NCBI GenBank assembly: GCA_964487355.1
Contig: CAZAPS010000005.1
Span: 1-64,000, forward strand
DNA length: 64,000 nucleotides
Reading direction: 5' to 3'
Source: JAXGYX01 sp964487355
Lineage (GTDB): Bacteria; Bacillota; Clostridia; Saccharofermentanales; Fastidiosipilaceae
In this document: positions 26,157 through 34,333 of the stretch, piece after piece
Layout: the number at the start of each line of letters is the position of its first letter
How positions within the stretch are numbered: the stretch's first letter is position 1
Program-made: the position numbers and the translations under genes
The notes under the pieces: generated by a model
What the model was told of the DNA's origin: nothing
Databases searched by the model: none
The model's input: the letters and a program-made list of their open reading frames with translations, nothing else

Positions 26157-27784
26157 ATCCACAACTCCTCAATTTTCGCATACGGATTCAACGCGTGTGA
26201 TCCGATATTTCCACGCACGCGCGGGCCGATCATCAAACCTTCGTAAGCGAACCCGACACCCGTGAAAGGGGCGACTCGCTCGCAAGCGGAAACCAGTTCA
26301 TAATATTGTGGCACATCCAGAGGCGATTCACTTTTTATCACTTCAAATCCGGCAAGTTCATTGGTCGCCCGCGAATAAGAATCAAACGCCAGCTGACTCA
26401 AAACACCCGCTCCCTTGGGCGCGTATTCCGAAACACGTCCGTACATCCAACCCGGATCAGGGTTGGAATCCAAACGCAGATCACAGACGGCGATGTCATA
26501 CACTCCATCCGCCAACCGTTCCGCGTAAGTGTCGGCATAAAGGGCGTTGCCCTCTGCCCGAACGCCGGCCATGGTCAGTTTACGAACGGCGGTGTCCGCG
26601 ATCATTTCAGCGATTTTATCGCCATGCAGATAAATGATCAGCAACGATCGTTTGTCTGACGACCAGCTGAAGTCCGCGGCGGGATCCGATTCAGTCGCGG
26701 CCGCGCCGAACACCGAGGCGTTTCCGGCCAACGAAGGATGGATTGGATAGGGCGCCTGACCGACCAGCGAAACCTCGACGACGTCGGTCGCCAGCGCGGC
26801 GGATGTCAGAATTTGTTTGACATATAGCAGGTCATCTTCTGTCTGAAACGGTGGATCTTTCCGATCAATATTGTAATTGACGAAATAGTAAGTTAGACCG
26901 TCATAGGCCCGCACACTGATATTTTGTCTGCGGATCATCTCACTGTACGAAGAGGATGGCAATGGCACCAGGTCCAACTCATCGGATGAGAACGCCTGTA
27001 ACGCCGCTTCATAGTTTTCATAGACCCGCACATCAATCGTCTCAATCTTTCCCTTCGGTCCATCCGACCACTGTTCATTTTGTTCCAGGATCAGACCACC
27101 GTCATCTTTTTTCTCCAGCACCTCATACCTTCCGGAACCGGGTGGCGGACTGCCATCGAGATCACCAACAGTCACATCACAGATCGGCAACAACAAGCGG
27201 TAGGCGAAGAACGGATCGCGCTGTTTCAGTGTGAATACCAGCGTGCTTTCGTTCGGCGCCTCCAGCGACTGCACGATATCCAGAGATGATTTGTATGGGG
27301 ACGATTCCTGCCGCTCGATATAGGAAAACAGTTCCAAATAATATCCCGCGGTGACAGGTGTCTGATTGCTAAACTTGGCATCGGTACGAAGCTTAACCGT
27401 GTAGATGAGTCCATCGTCATCCCAGACGCCATGTCCGTCCGCTAATTCAGGAACAAGCACCCCCTGCCCATCCGATACATATAAGGATTGGTACATAAGG
27501 TCACAGACATAATTGTACTGGGCATCGTCATTGGTCAAAGGGTTGTACGATTGCTGTCGGGGCATCCAAAGGCGCAGCGTGCCCGACACAATCGAATCAT
27601 CCGCAAGTCCCATGTCATCGGGCGTTTCGGAAGAGGTCGTGGCGCTGACCACTGTTGGATATACCCCGTCCGTCGGATTGGCGGGCGACACGTCGCAACC
27701 GGTCACCAGCAAAATAAGAGACAGCAAAATCAGGGTGATCGCCGTCAAGCCGGCCGGTCGTGTCTTATTGGATTTATTTATCAT
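26141..27784 (-). CDS. Family 5 solute-binding lipoprotein (peptide/nickel type)
   Basis: 547 residues. Signal peptide with lipobox LVTGC. The mature part reads like an SBP_bac_5 extracellular binding protein: LRLWMPRQQSYNPLTNDD, YVCDLMYQSLYVSD, VYTVKLR-like YTVKLRTDAKFSNQTPVTA and SGRYEV. Such proteins feed ABC importers for oligopeptides or similar solutes. No ABC permease or ATPase gene is adjacent. It sits tightly between ymdB (ATGA overlap) and lspA (overlap), so it is co-translated with housekeeping genes. The ligand is unknown; a non-transport role is possible. Confidence 0.83.
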   Translation of the reverse strand: MINKSNKTRPAGLTAITLILLSLILLVTGCDVSPANPTDGVYPTVVSATTSSETPDDMGLADDSIVSGTLRLWMPRQQSYNPLTNDDAQYNYVCDLMYQSLYVSDGQGVLVPELADGHGVWDDDGLIYTVKLRTDAKFSNQTPVTAGYYLELFSYIERQESSPYKSSLDIVQSLEAPNESTLVFTLKQRDPFFAYRLLLPICDVTVGDLDGSPPPGSGRYEVLEKKDDGGLILEQNEQWSDGPKGKIETIDVRVYENYEAALQAFSSDELDLVPLPSSSYSEMIRRQNISVRAYDGLTYYFVNYNIDRKDPPFQTEDDLLYVKQILTSAALATDVVEVSLVGQAPYPIHPSLAGNASVFGAAATESDPAADFSWSSDKRSLLIIYLHGDKIAEMIADTAVRKLTMAGVRAEGNALYADTYAERLADGVYDIAVCDLRLDSNPDPGWMYGRVSEYAPKGAGVLSQLAFDSYSRATNELAGFEVIKSESPLDVPQYYELVSACERVAPFTGVGFAYEGLMIGPRVRGNIGSHALNPYAKIEELWIWSGQ

Positions 27785-28623
27785 GAATTGTTTGATTCAC
27801 TTCCATCTAAAGTTTGTTCAGGTCTATGTGTATTTTCAATTTCATCTACATTATATCGTTCAATACTCAGCGCCTCGCCACTTTCTTTGTCGACTGACAG
27901 CAAAACCGCGTTCATGCTCGCCTTTCCTTTTGCCGGTTCATAGCGCGCGGGCAGACAGTCGACAAAACGGCGCAGAGAGGAGTTCAAGGTCATGCCGATG
28001 ACTCCGTTGACAGCGCCACACATGCCGACATCCGTGATATAGGCGGTGCCACGCGGAAGCAAGCGCTCGTCACTGGTTTGAACATGGGTGTGAGTGCCAA
28101 TCACAGCGGTCACCTTGCCATCCAAATAATGGCCCATGGCCTGCTTTTCCGAAGTCGCCTCGGCGTGAAAATCGACAATGATGACTCTGGCTTTGTGGGC
28201 CTCGCGCAGAAAATTCACCATATGTTCAGCCTCGCTGAAAGCAGCGGCGGGAGCGTTTAGGAAGACATTGCCCAGAAGATTCAAAACGCCAATTCTAACG
28301 CCCTCGTGTTCCAGTAGGACAAAGCCGCGGCCCGGCCAGTTCACATGGCCGTTGGCAGGCCTCGCCATGCGCAAATCATGTTCGATCCATTTCGCTATCT
28401 CCCATTTTGACCAGGTGTGGTTGCCCAGTGTGATACAGTCCACTCCGTGGCGATACAGTTTCTGAGCGATCGGCCCTGTGATCCCCAATCCGTTGGCGGC
28501 GTTTTCACCGTTTACAACACAAAGATCAATCGTCCGATCTTTTTTTAATCCGGGCACGGTGTCGCGAATCACTCGAAGGCCGGCGGAACCCACAATATCG
28601 CCGACGAACAGAATACGGATCAC
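27781..28623 (-). CDS. ymdB: YmdB family 2',3'-cyclic-nucleotide phosphodiesterase
   Basis: About 280 residues. A calcineurin-like metallophosphoesterase of the YmdB family: IRILFVGDIVGSAGL at the N-terminus, NGENAANG, TLGNHTW, VDFHAEATSEK and GTHTHVQTSD, with the metal-binding Asp, Asn and His residues. It is normally the partner of RNase Y, whose gene precedes it here. The start is uncertain: GTG 28623 gives the usual family N-terminus, and TTG 28641 is also in frame; neither has a strong Shine-Dalgarno. The stop overlaps the next gene by ATGA. Confidence 0.9.
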   Translation of the reverse strand: MIRILFVGDIVGSAGLRVIRDTVPGLKKDRTIDLCVVNGENAANGLGITGPIAQKLYRHGVDCITLGNHTWSKWEIAKWIEHDLRMARPANGHVNWPGRGFVLLEHEGVRIGVLNLLGNVFLNAPAAAFSEAEHMVNFLREAHKARVIIVDFHAEATSEKQAMGHYLDGKVTAVIGTHTHVQTSDERLLPRGTAYITDVGMCGAVNGVIGMTLNSSLRRFVDCLPARYEPAKGKASMNAVLLSVDKESGEALSIERYNVDEIENTHRPEQTLDGSESNNS

Positions 28624-28689
28624 ATTGTCCAACAAAATCAATCTCGCTTTTCATTCCTATGGTTTGATTCAATCCGTTTCATTCTAGCC

Positions 28690-28750
28690 GAAAAAAGACA
28701 AAAAAAACAGTCATCGGACGCTCAGATATGTCTGAGCGTCCGATGACTGT
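28690..28750 (-). terminator. Strong intrinsic terminator after rny
   Basis: A perfect 20-base inverted repeat (28707-28726 and 28731-28750) with a four-base loop. Read on the minus strand it is followed by a long T-rich run. It separates rny from ymdB, so the usual rny-ymdB pair is at least partly uncoupled. Confidence 0.92.
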
Positions 28751-28802
28751 ATCTAAAGACTTCACTTAATGGTTCGTCCATCCTAAGGTGGCGGTTCTCT
28801 GA

Positions 28803-30374
28803 TCAACGGGCGTAATCCGTGATCCTAGTCTCACGAATCATATTGACCTTGATCTGCCCCGGGTATTTCAGTTCTTCCTCAATTTTTTTACAAATCTCAT
28901 GAGCTGTCAGCACCATTTGATCGTCGCTGATCTGCTCAGGAATCACCATTACCCGAATCTCTCTTCCCGCTTGGATGGCGTAAGCTGTCTCCACCCCATC
29001 AAACTCTTTTGTAAGCTCTTCGAGCCTTTGAATGCGTTTGACATAGGTTTCGATGTTCTCTTGTCTCGCTCCCGGTCTGGCCGCCGACAACGCGTCCGCC
29101 GCCGCGACCAGGACGGAAATCAGATTATCCGGTTCCTTATCACCATGATGTGACTCAATCGCGTTAATGACGATTGGATCCTCTTTGCATTTACGCGCGA
29201 TCTCGGCGCCGATCTCGATATGTGAACCTTCCGTCTCATAATCGATTGACTTGCCGATATCGTGCAGCAGTCCGGCGCGTTTCGCCATGGCGACGTCCAG
29301 GCCAAGCTCAGCGGCCATCATGCCGGTAAACCAGCTGACCTCAATTGAGTGTTTCAGCGCGTTTTGCCGGTAGCTGGTGCGAAACCGCATCCTGCCGAGC
29401 AGTTTGATGATCTCCTCATCCAGACCCAGCACACCGGTTTCAAAAGCGGCCTTGTCACCTTCCTGACGAATCGTCTGATCCAATTCACGTTTCGCCTTCG
29501 CCACCGAATCTTCAATTCGCGCGGGATGGATGCGCCCATCCTGGATGAGCTTTTCCAAAGTGATCCGTGCGATCTCCCTATAAATGGGATTGAAGCTGGA
29601 TAAAATCACAGCTTCCGGTGTATCGTCAATAATCAGGTCAACGCCGGTCAGCGTCTCGATCGCGCGGATGTTTCTACCCTCGCGTCCGATGATGCGACCT
29701 TTCATATCGTCATTCGGAAGATTGACCACAGTGACTGTGGATTCAGAGACATAGTCCGCAGCGTAGCGTTGGATGGTGGTGGCGATGATCTCTTTCGCCT
29801 CCGTCTCCGCCTTCGCCTTGGTCTCGGCCTGCATTTGCTTGAGCATAATCGCCATGTCATGTTGATAGTCGGTGCGCGCGGTGTCCAACACGATGCCGCG
29901 AGCCTCTTCGACGCTCATACCGGAAACGCGTTCCAGTTCAGCAAGAATTCTCGTTTCCTGCTCGGCGACTCTCGCCTCCATATCTTCCACTTTCTCAAGT
30001 TTCTGATTCAACTGTTTTTCGCGGTTTTCCGCAGTGTTGATCTTTCGGTCCAGCGCCTCTTCTTTTTGCTCCACCCTGCAGCGCTCCCGATGGATGTCGG
30101 CCTTGCGGTCACGCACGTCCTTCTCCAGCTCGAGCTTGGCGCGGTGGATCTCCTCTTTCGCTTGAAGCAGCAATTCATGTTTTTGCCGCTCACCGGACTT
30201 GTTCGCCTCCCCCAAAAGCTTGCGGGCGTCCGCCTCATTTTGCTCCGCCAGTGTCTCCAGTTCCCGCTGACGCTTGCTAAATCCCTTACGGAAATAAACA
30301 ATGGTCACAATCGCGCCGCCCAGAATTCCTATCACCAGCCCGATAATAATCGCTAGCCAAGTATCTATAAGCAA
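28803..30374 (-). CDS. rny: Ribonuclease Y
   Basis: 523 residues. One N-terminal transmembrane helix (AIIIGLVIGILGGAIVTIVY), a long coiled coil of about residues 30-200, a KH domain (GRIIGREGRNIRAIETLTGVD) and an HD domain (HSIEVSWFTGMMAAELG, LLHDIGKSIDYE). It is the membrane-anchored endoribonuclease that starts mRNA decay in Firmicutes. The start is a TTG (30374) just after GGAGGTGAT. A strong terminator follows its stop. Confidence 0.96.
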   Translation of the reverse strand: MLIDTWLAIIIGLVIGILGGAIVTIVYFRKGFSKRQRELETLAEQNEADARKLLGEANKSGERQKHELLLQAKEEIHRAKLELEKDVRDRKADIHRERCRVEQKEEALDRKINTAENREKQLNQKLEKVEDMEARVAEQETRILAELERVSGMSVEEARGIVLDTARTDYQHDMAIMLKQMQAETKAKAETEAKEIIATTIQRYAADYVSESTVTVVNLPNDDMKGRIIGREGRNIRAIETLTGVDLIIDDTPEAVILSSFNPIYREIARITLEKLIQDGRIHPARIEDSVAKAKRELDQTIRQEGDKAAFETGVLGLDEEIIKLLGRMRFRTSYRQNALKHSIEVSWFTGMMAAELGLDVAMAKRAGLLHDIGKSIDYETEGSHIEIGAEIARKCKEDPIVINAIESHHGDKEPDNLISVLVAAADALSAARPGARQENIETYVKRIQRLEELTKEFDGVETAYAIQAGREIRVMVIPEQISDDQMVLTAHEICKKIEEELKYPGQIKVNMIRETRITDYAR

Positions 30375-30448
30375 TCACCTCCAGTATTCTATTGTCAATT
30401 TACGGTCAATATATGTGTGTTCAAATAATCTTGCTCACTACGCGTAAA

Positions 30449-30457
30449 AGTATACCA
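30449..30457 (-). promoter_or_regulatory. Extended -10 promoter candidate for rny
   Basis: On the minus strand TGGTATACT (30457-30449), that is TG-n-TATACT, 75 bases upstream of the rny start codon. No clear -35. Confidence 0.4.
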
Positions 30458-30502
30458 CATTTTGTAAAAACACTTCTAAATTAATTTGTCGCGATATGAA
30501 TG

Positions 30503-30530
30503 TGTACAAAATCTAATCACGTGTTATAAT
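30503..30530 (+). promoter_or_regulatory. Promoter candidate for the acyl-CoA ligase
   Basis: TATAAT at 30525-30530 with the TG extension at 30522-30523, and TGTACA (30503-30508, four of six -35 matches) at a 16-base spacing. It leaves a leader of about 120 bases, in which no riboswitch was recognised. Confidence 0.55.
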
Positions 30531-30656
30531 TAAAAAACTTTGAGTATCAAACCTTTCTATTGCCAAATCACTTTCTCCGACCACCCGGTCTTGCCTTTCA
30601 TAAATATGGTGATTTGACGCTTGAAATCTACAATTGAAGGTAAATTGGAGTGACAA

Positions 30657-32306
30657 ATGCTGAATTTATGGAAACAATATTTAATTGAGGATCTGGATGA
30701 GAGTGGCAATCCTGTACCACGTGGGTTCAATTGCCCGGAAAATTTCAACTTCGCCTATGATGTGATCGATGTGCTTGGTGCCGAGACCCCCGAGCGCCGG
30801 GCGATGTTGTGGCGAAGCGTCAACGATGAAAAACGCACATTTTCATTCAAGGACATGAAGGACATGAGCGACAGGGCCGCAAGTTTTTTTCTTTCTTTGG
30901 GAATAAGAAAAGGCGATATGGTCATGCTGATCCTAAAGCGACACTATCAGTTTTGGTTCGCGATTCTTGGTCTGCATAAAATCGGCGCGGTGGCGGTGCC
31001 GGCGACCAACCAATTGCGCAAAGATGATCTGGATTATCGATTTAAAGCGGCCAACATCCATACAGTCGTCTGCACGCTACAGCCGGGCGAGACGATCGCC
31101 GAACCGGTGGAGGAGGCGGCCGCCGATTATGGGAAGATTCACAACTTGATTGGAGTGGGCGACAGCCGCGAGGGCTGGCTGGACTTCGACGAAGGACTGG
31201 CGGGCGCGGATCCGTTTGACCGTCCCACGGGTGACGGGGCGACGTCTTTGAATGACTTGATGTTGATGTACTTCACTTCCGGCACGACCAACCAACCCAA
31301 AATGGTCGCCCACGATTTTTCCTATCCCATCGCCCATATCGCGACTGCCAAGTATTGGCAGAAGGTGGTACCGGACGGTCTTCATCTGACCGTTTCAGAA
31401 ACCGGCTGGGCGAAATCCGTCTGGGGGAAGCTGTATGGACAGTGGTTGATGGAAGCGGGCATCTATGTCTATGATTTTGATCGGTTCGCGCCACTTAAGA
31501 TTTTAACCTGCATTGAGGAGGATCGGTTGACCACCTTCTGCGCGCCCCCCACGATCTACCGTTTTTTGTTGCAGGAAAATCTGGACTCGTTCGACCTCAG
31601 TAGCTTGACGCACGTGACGATCGCGGGTGAGGCGTTGAACCCCGAGGTGTATGAGAGGTTTTTGAAAAAAACAGGTTTGGAACTCAAAGAAGGATTCGGG
31701 CAAACCGAGACAACCTTGTCGGTAGTGACCAATTATTGGATGAAGTCCAAGCCGGGCGCAATGGGCAAACCCTCACCCTTTTATGATGTGGAGTTGTTGA
31801 ACCACGAAGACAAACCCGCGGAAGATCATGAAACGGGTGAAATTTGCATCCGCACCGGAGACAAGAAAATCCTTGGTCTGTTCACCGGTTATTACTTAGA
31901 CGATGATTTGACGGCCAAGGTGTGGTCGAATGGCGTTTATCGAACCGGGGACTTGGCCTTTCGCGATGAAGATGGTTATTATTGGTTTATCGGGCGCAAA
32001 GACGACATCATCAAAAGCGCGGGCTATCGCATCAGCGCCTTTGAAGTGGAAAGCACACTGATGGAGCACTCCGCGGTCATGGAATGCGCGGTCACAGGAG
32101 TGGCCGATGAGATTCGTGGTCAGGTGATCAAAGCCACAATCAAACTTGCGCCGGGTCACGATCCTTCAAATCTGTTGAAGCGTGAAATTCAGGAATTTAT
32201 GAAAAACCGCACCGCGCCCTACAAATACCCACGGGTTGTCGATTTTGTGGATGAATTGCCCAAAACCATTTCCGGGAAAATCCGTCGCGTGGAATTACGC
32301 GACTGA
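30657..32306 (+). CDS. AMP-forming acyl-CoA ligase (medium-chain or acetyl-CoA synthetase-like)
   Basis: 549 residues of the adenylate-forming ANL superfamily. The P-loop is TSGTTNQPKM, followed by GEALNPEVYERF, GFGQTETT, the hinge region YRTGDLAFRDEDGYYWFIGRKDD and the C-terminal catalytic lysine in PKTISGKIRR. It activates a carboxylic acid to acyl-AMP and then to the CoA thioester. The overall pattern is closest to the medium-chain/ACSM-type ligases. The substrate is not readable from sequence. A strong promoter-like element precedes it, and the RluA-family gene follows on the same strand. Confidence 0.87.
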   Translation: MLNLWKQYLIEDLDESGNPVPRGFNCPENFNFAYDVIDVLGAETPERRAMLWRSVNDEKRTFSFKDMKDMSDRAASFFLSLGIRKGDMVMLILKRHYQFWFAILGLHKIGAVAVPATNQLRKDDLDYRFKAANIHTVVCTLQPGETIAEPVEEAAADYGKIHNLIGVGDSREGWLDFDEGLAGADPFDRPTGDGATSLNDLMLMYFTSGTTNQPKMVAHDFSYPIAHIATAKYWQKVVPDGLHLTVSETGWAKSVWGKLYGQWLMEAGIYVYDFDRFAPLKILTCIEEDRLTTFCAPPTIYRFLLQENLDSFDLSSLTHVTIAGEALNPEVYERFLKKTGLELKEGFGQTETTLSVVTNYWMKSKPGAMGKPSPFYDVELLNHEDKPAEDHETGEICIRTGDKKILGLFTGYYLDDDLTAKVWSNGVYRTGDLAFRDEDGYYWFIGRKDDIIKSAGYRISAFEVESTLMEHSAVMECAVTGVADEIRGQVIKATIKLAPGHDPSNLLKREIQEFMKNRTAPYKYPRVVDFVDELPKTISGKIRRVELRD

Positions 32307-32399
32307 CGCTGTTGCGCGAACAGCCGCGCGAATGACCATATAACTAGACGTCGGGGCGTGACAAATCGTGTTCAAACGGAAACCGGAAAGAGAAACGAT

Positions 32400-33416
32400 A
32401 TGGTATTGTCATGCATCGCGACTCAAAAAGACAACGGCAGACGCGCCGTGGACGTGCTGGTCAGACACACCGGCATGTCCCATTATCTGGGGAAAAAAAT
32501 TCGCCTGTACGGCAACCTGGAAGTCAACGGTCGGTTTCAGCGTATGATTGATCCGGTGCGAACCGGTGACCAAATCCGCGCGACCTATGTCGCCGACGGT
32601 GAATTGCCCGAGGGCATCCGACTGAGGGACACCGCCGGAATTCAAATCTGTTTTCAAGACGACTGGCTATTGGTGGTGGACAAACCGCCTCACATGCTGA
32701 CCCATCCCGCTTTCAACGGTCAACACGACAGCCTGACCACCTTGCTGTCGAACCACAACCTCCACCCGGTCAACCGCTTGGATCGAGGGACCTCGGGTCT
32801 GATTGTGTTGGCGCGCAATGGGCACGCCCACCACATCCTCGGAAAAGAAAAGATGAGCAAGGAATATCTGGGTCTGGTTCATGGTCGTCCCAAAACTGAA
32901 GCGGGCAGCGTCGATTTGCCGATTGCCCGCGTCAAAGACAGCATCATTTTGAGGGAAATCAACACGGACGGCAAACCATCACTCACTCACTACGCGACCG
33001 AACGGTTCTTCTCCTTGTCCTCGCGAACAGTGAACACACCCGTCTGCAGTCTGCTCCGCTTCTCGTTGGCGACCGGACGCACTCATCAAATCAGGGTTCA
33101 TTGCGCCGCGCTGGGCACTCCTTTGATCGGCGATGGACTGTATGGTCACGCGGAGAGAATTGAGAGTGCCGAAAATTCACAAATGGTGAGATTTCTGGAA
33201 GAAAAAATCGATCGACAGGCTTTGCACGCCTGTCGCCTTGTGTTCAACCATCCGATCACAAAAGAGCCGATAGAAGTTCGCAGCATGATGCCGCCCGACA
33301 TGGCCGCGTTGATCCTCGCCGCCGAGAGACTGTCTCGCGAGCAAAATCGATTATCACTCCCTGAAGGATGTCAGCGCGAATTTCGCTCCCAAAACACACC
33401 ATCCTCAAATCCTTGA
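32400..33416 (+). CDS. RluA family pseudouridine synthase
   Basis: 338 residues from ATG 32400 (an earlier GTG at 32358 is in frame but has no ribosome site). It has a degenerate S4-like N-terminus, a catalytic core with the aspartate in VNRLDRGTSGLIVL, and the C-terminal ATGRTHQIRVHCAALGTPLIGD. It modifies uridine in rRNA or tRNA; the target cannot be told. It is a second paralogue beside rluD. Its 3' end overlaps the 3' end of the convergent methyltransferase gene by 46 bases. Confidence 0.87.
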   Translation: MVLSCIATQKDNGRRAVDVLVRHTGMSHYLGKKIRLYGNLEVNGRFQRMIDPVRTGDQIRATYVADGELPEGIRLRDTAGIQICFQDDWLLVVDKPPHMLTHPAFNGQHDSLTTLLSNHNLHPVNRLDRGTSGLIVLARNGHAHHILGKEKMSKEYLGLVHGRPKTEAGSVDLPIARVKDSIILREINTDGKPSLTHYATERFFSLSSRTVNTPVCSLLRFSLATGRTHQIRVHCAALGTPLIGDGLYGHAERIESAENSQMVRFLEEKIDRQALHACRLVFNHPITKEPIEVRSMMPPDMAALILAAERLSREQNRLSLPEGCQREFRSQNTPSSNP

Positions 33417-34333
33417 ATCCGCGAATCGGTCTCCGCCATCTCCAACCGCTTCTCCGCCCAGGCACAGTACACTTCATTTCGCTCAATTCCCCAATATTGT
33501 CGTCCCAGTTTTTTCGCCACCACGGATGTCGTCCCCGAGCCCAAAAACGGATCCAAAACCAAATCATTCGGCGCTGAACTCGCCAGCATCAATCGCGCGA
33601 TCAATTTCTCAGCCTTTTGTGTGGGATGCGCGGTGTTTTCCGCCATGGACCAAAAGGGGATTGTGATGTCGTCCCAAAAGTTGGACGGGCAGGTATCCCG
33701 ATAACGCGATCCGGAATCATCCTCGATCCAATCCTTAGGTTTCCCATCTTTCCTATACGGAGCGCGCACCTTGCGACGCAGGCGCACCGCGTCCAGATTG
33801 AACAGATAATCGTCCGAAATCGTCGCGAACCAGATATCTTCCATGCCGTTTTTCCAATTTTTCTTGGCGCCTCGGCCTTTTTCTCTTTGCCAGGTAATCC
33901 GGTTTCGCACAACAGTCATTTCCTGCAGCACCCGCCCAACAACCAGACTTGAGCGCCAATCACAACAGATATATAGCGAGGCGGTAGACTTGAGCAATGG
34001 CAGGCAGACAGACAGCCATTCTTTGGTATATCTCAGATAGTCCCCGGATGACATCCTGGAGAATGAGTGACCGTGATAGTCTTTGTGTAAATTATACGGA
34101 GGATCAGCGATTAGAAGGTCGACAGACTGTTTCGGCAAAGCGGCGCAGACCTGCGTCATGTCGCCATGGATCGTTCGGTTATATGGTGGATGGTCCATTG
34201 TCTCGTCCGTGTGATTTTCCCGCGTGACCGGCCAACGGACACAACGGCTCAGGTAGTGTCGCTGTTCAAAACTGTCCAACTCAAGTGTTTTGTTGCGCTT
34301 GGATTTTTTGGGTTTATTATGATCTTTCTTCAC
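33371..34333 (-). CDS. Orphan DNA methyltransferase (amino-methyltransferase, DPPY type)
   Basis: 320 residues. The catalytic motif IV is DPPYNLH near residue 78, placed before the AdoMet-binding motif I (LDPFLGSGTTSVVAKKLGRQYWGIE). This is the beta-class order. The NAHPTQK-like ENTAHPTQKAEKLIARLM lies between them. It should methylate adenine N6 or cytosine N4 in a specific site. No restriction endonuclease gene is near. It begins inside the last codons of recN (ATGA overlap), so it is coupled to the argR-recN cluster. The first 45 residues are a basic extension. Confidence 0.88.
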   Translation of the reverse strand: MKKDHNKPKKSKRNKTLELDSFEQRHYLSRCVRWPVTRENHTDETMDHPPYNRTIHGDMTQVCAALPKQSVDLLIADPPYNLHKDYHGHSFSRMSSGDYLRYTKEWLSVCLPLLKSTASLYICCDWRSSLVVGRVLQEMTVVRNRITWQREKGRGAKKNWKNGMEDIWFATISDDYLFNLDAVRLRRKVRAPYRKDGKPKDWIEDDSGSRYRDTCPSNFWDDITIPFWSMAENTAHPTQKAEKLIARLMLASSAPNDLVLDPFLGSGTTSVVAKKLGRQYWGIERNEVYCAWAEKRLEMAETDSRIQGFEDGVFWERNSR

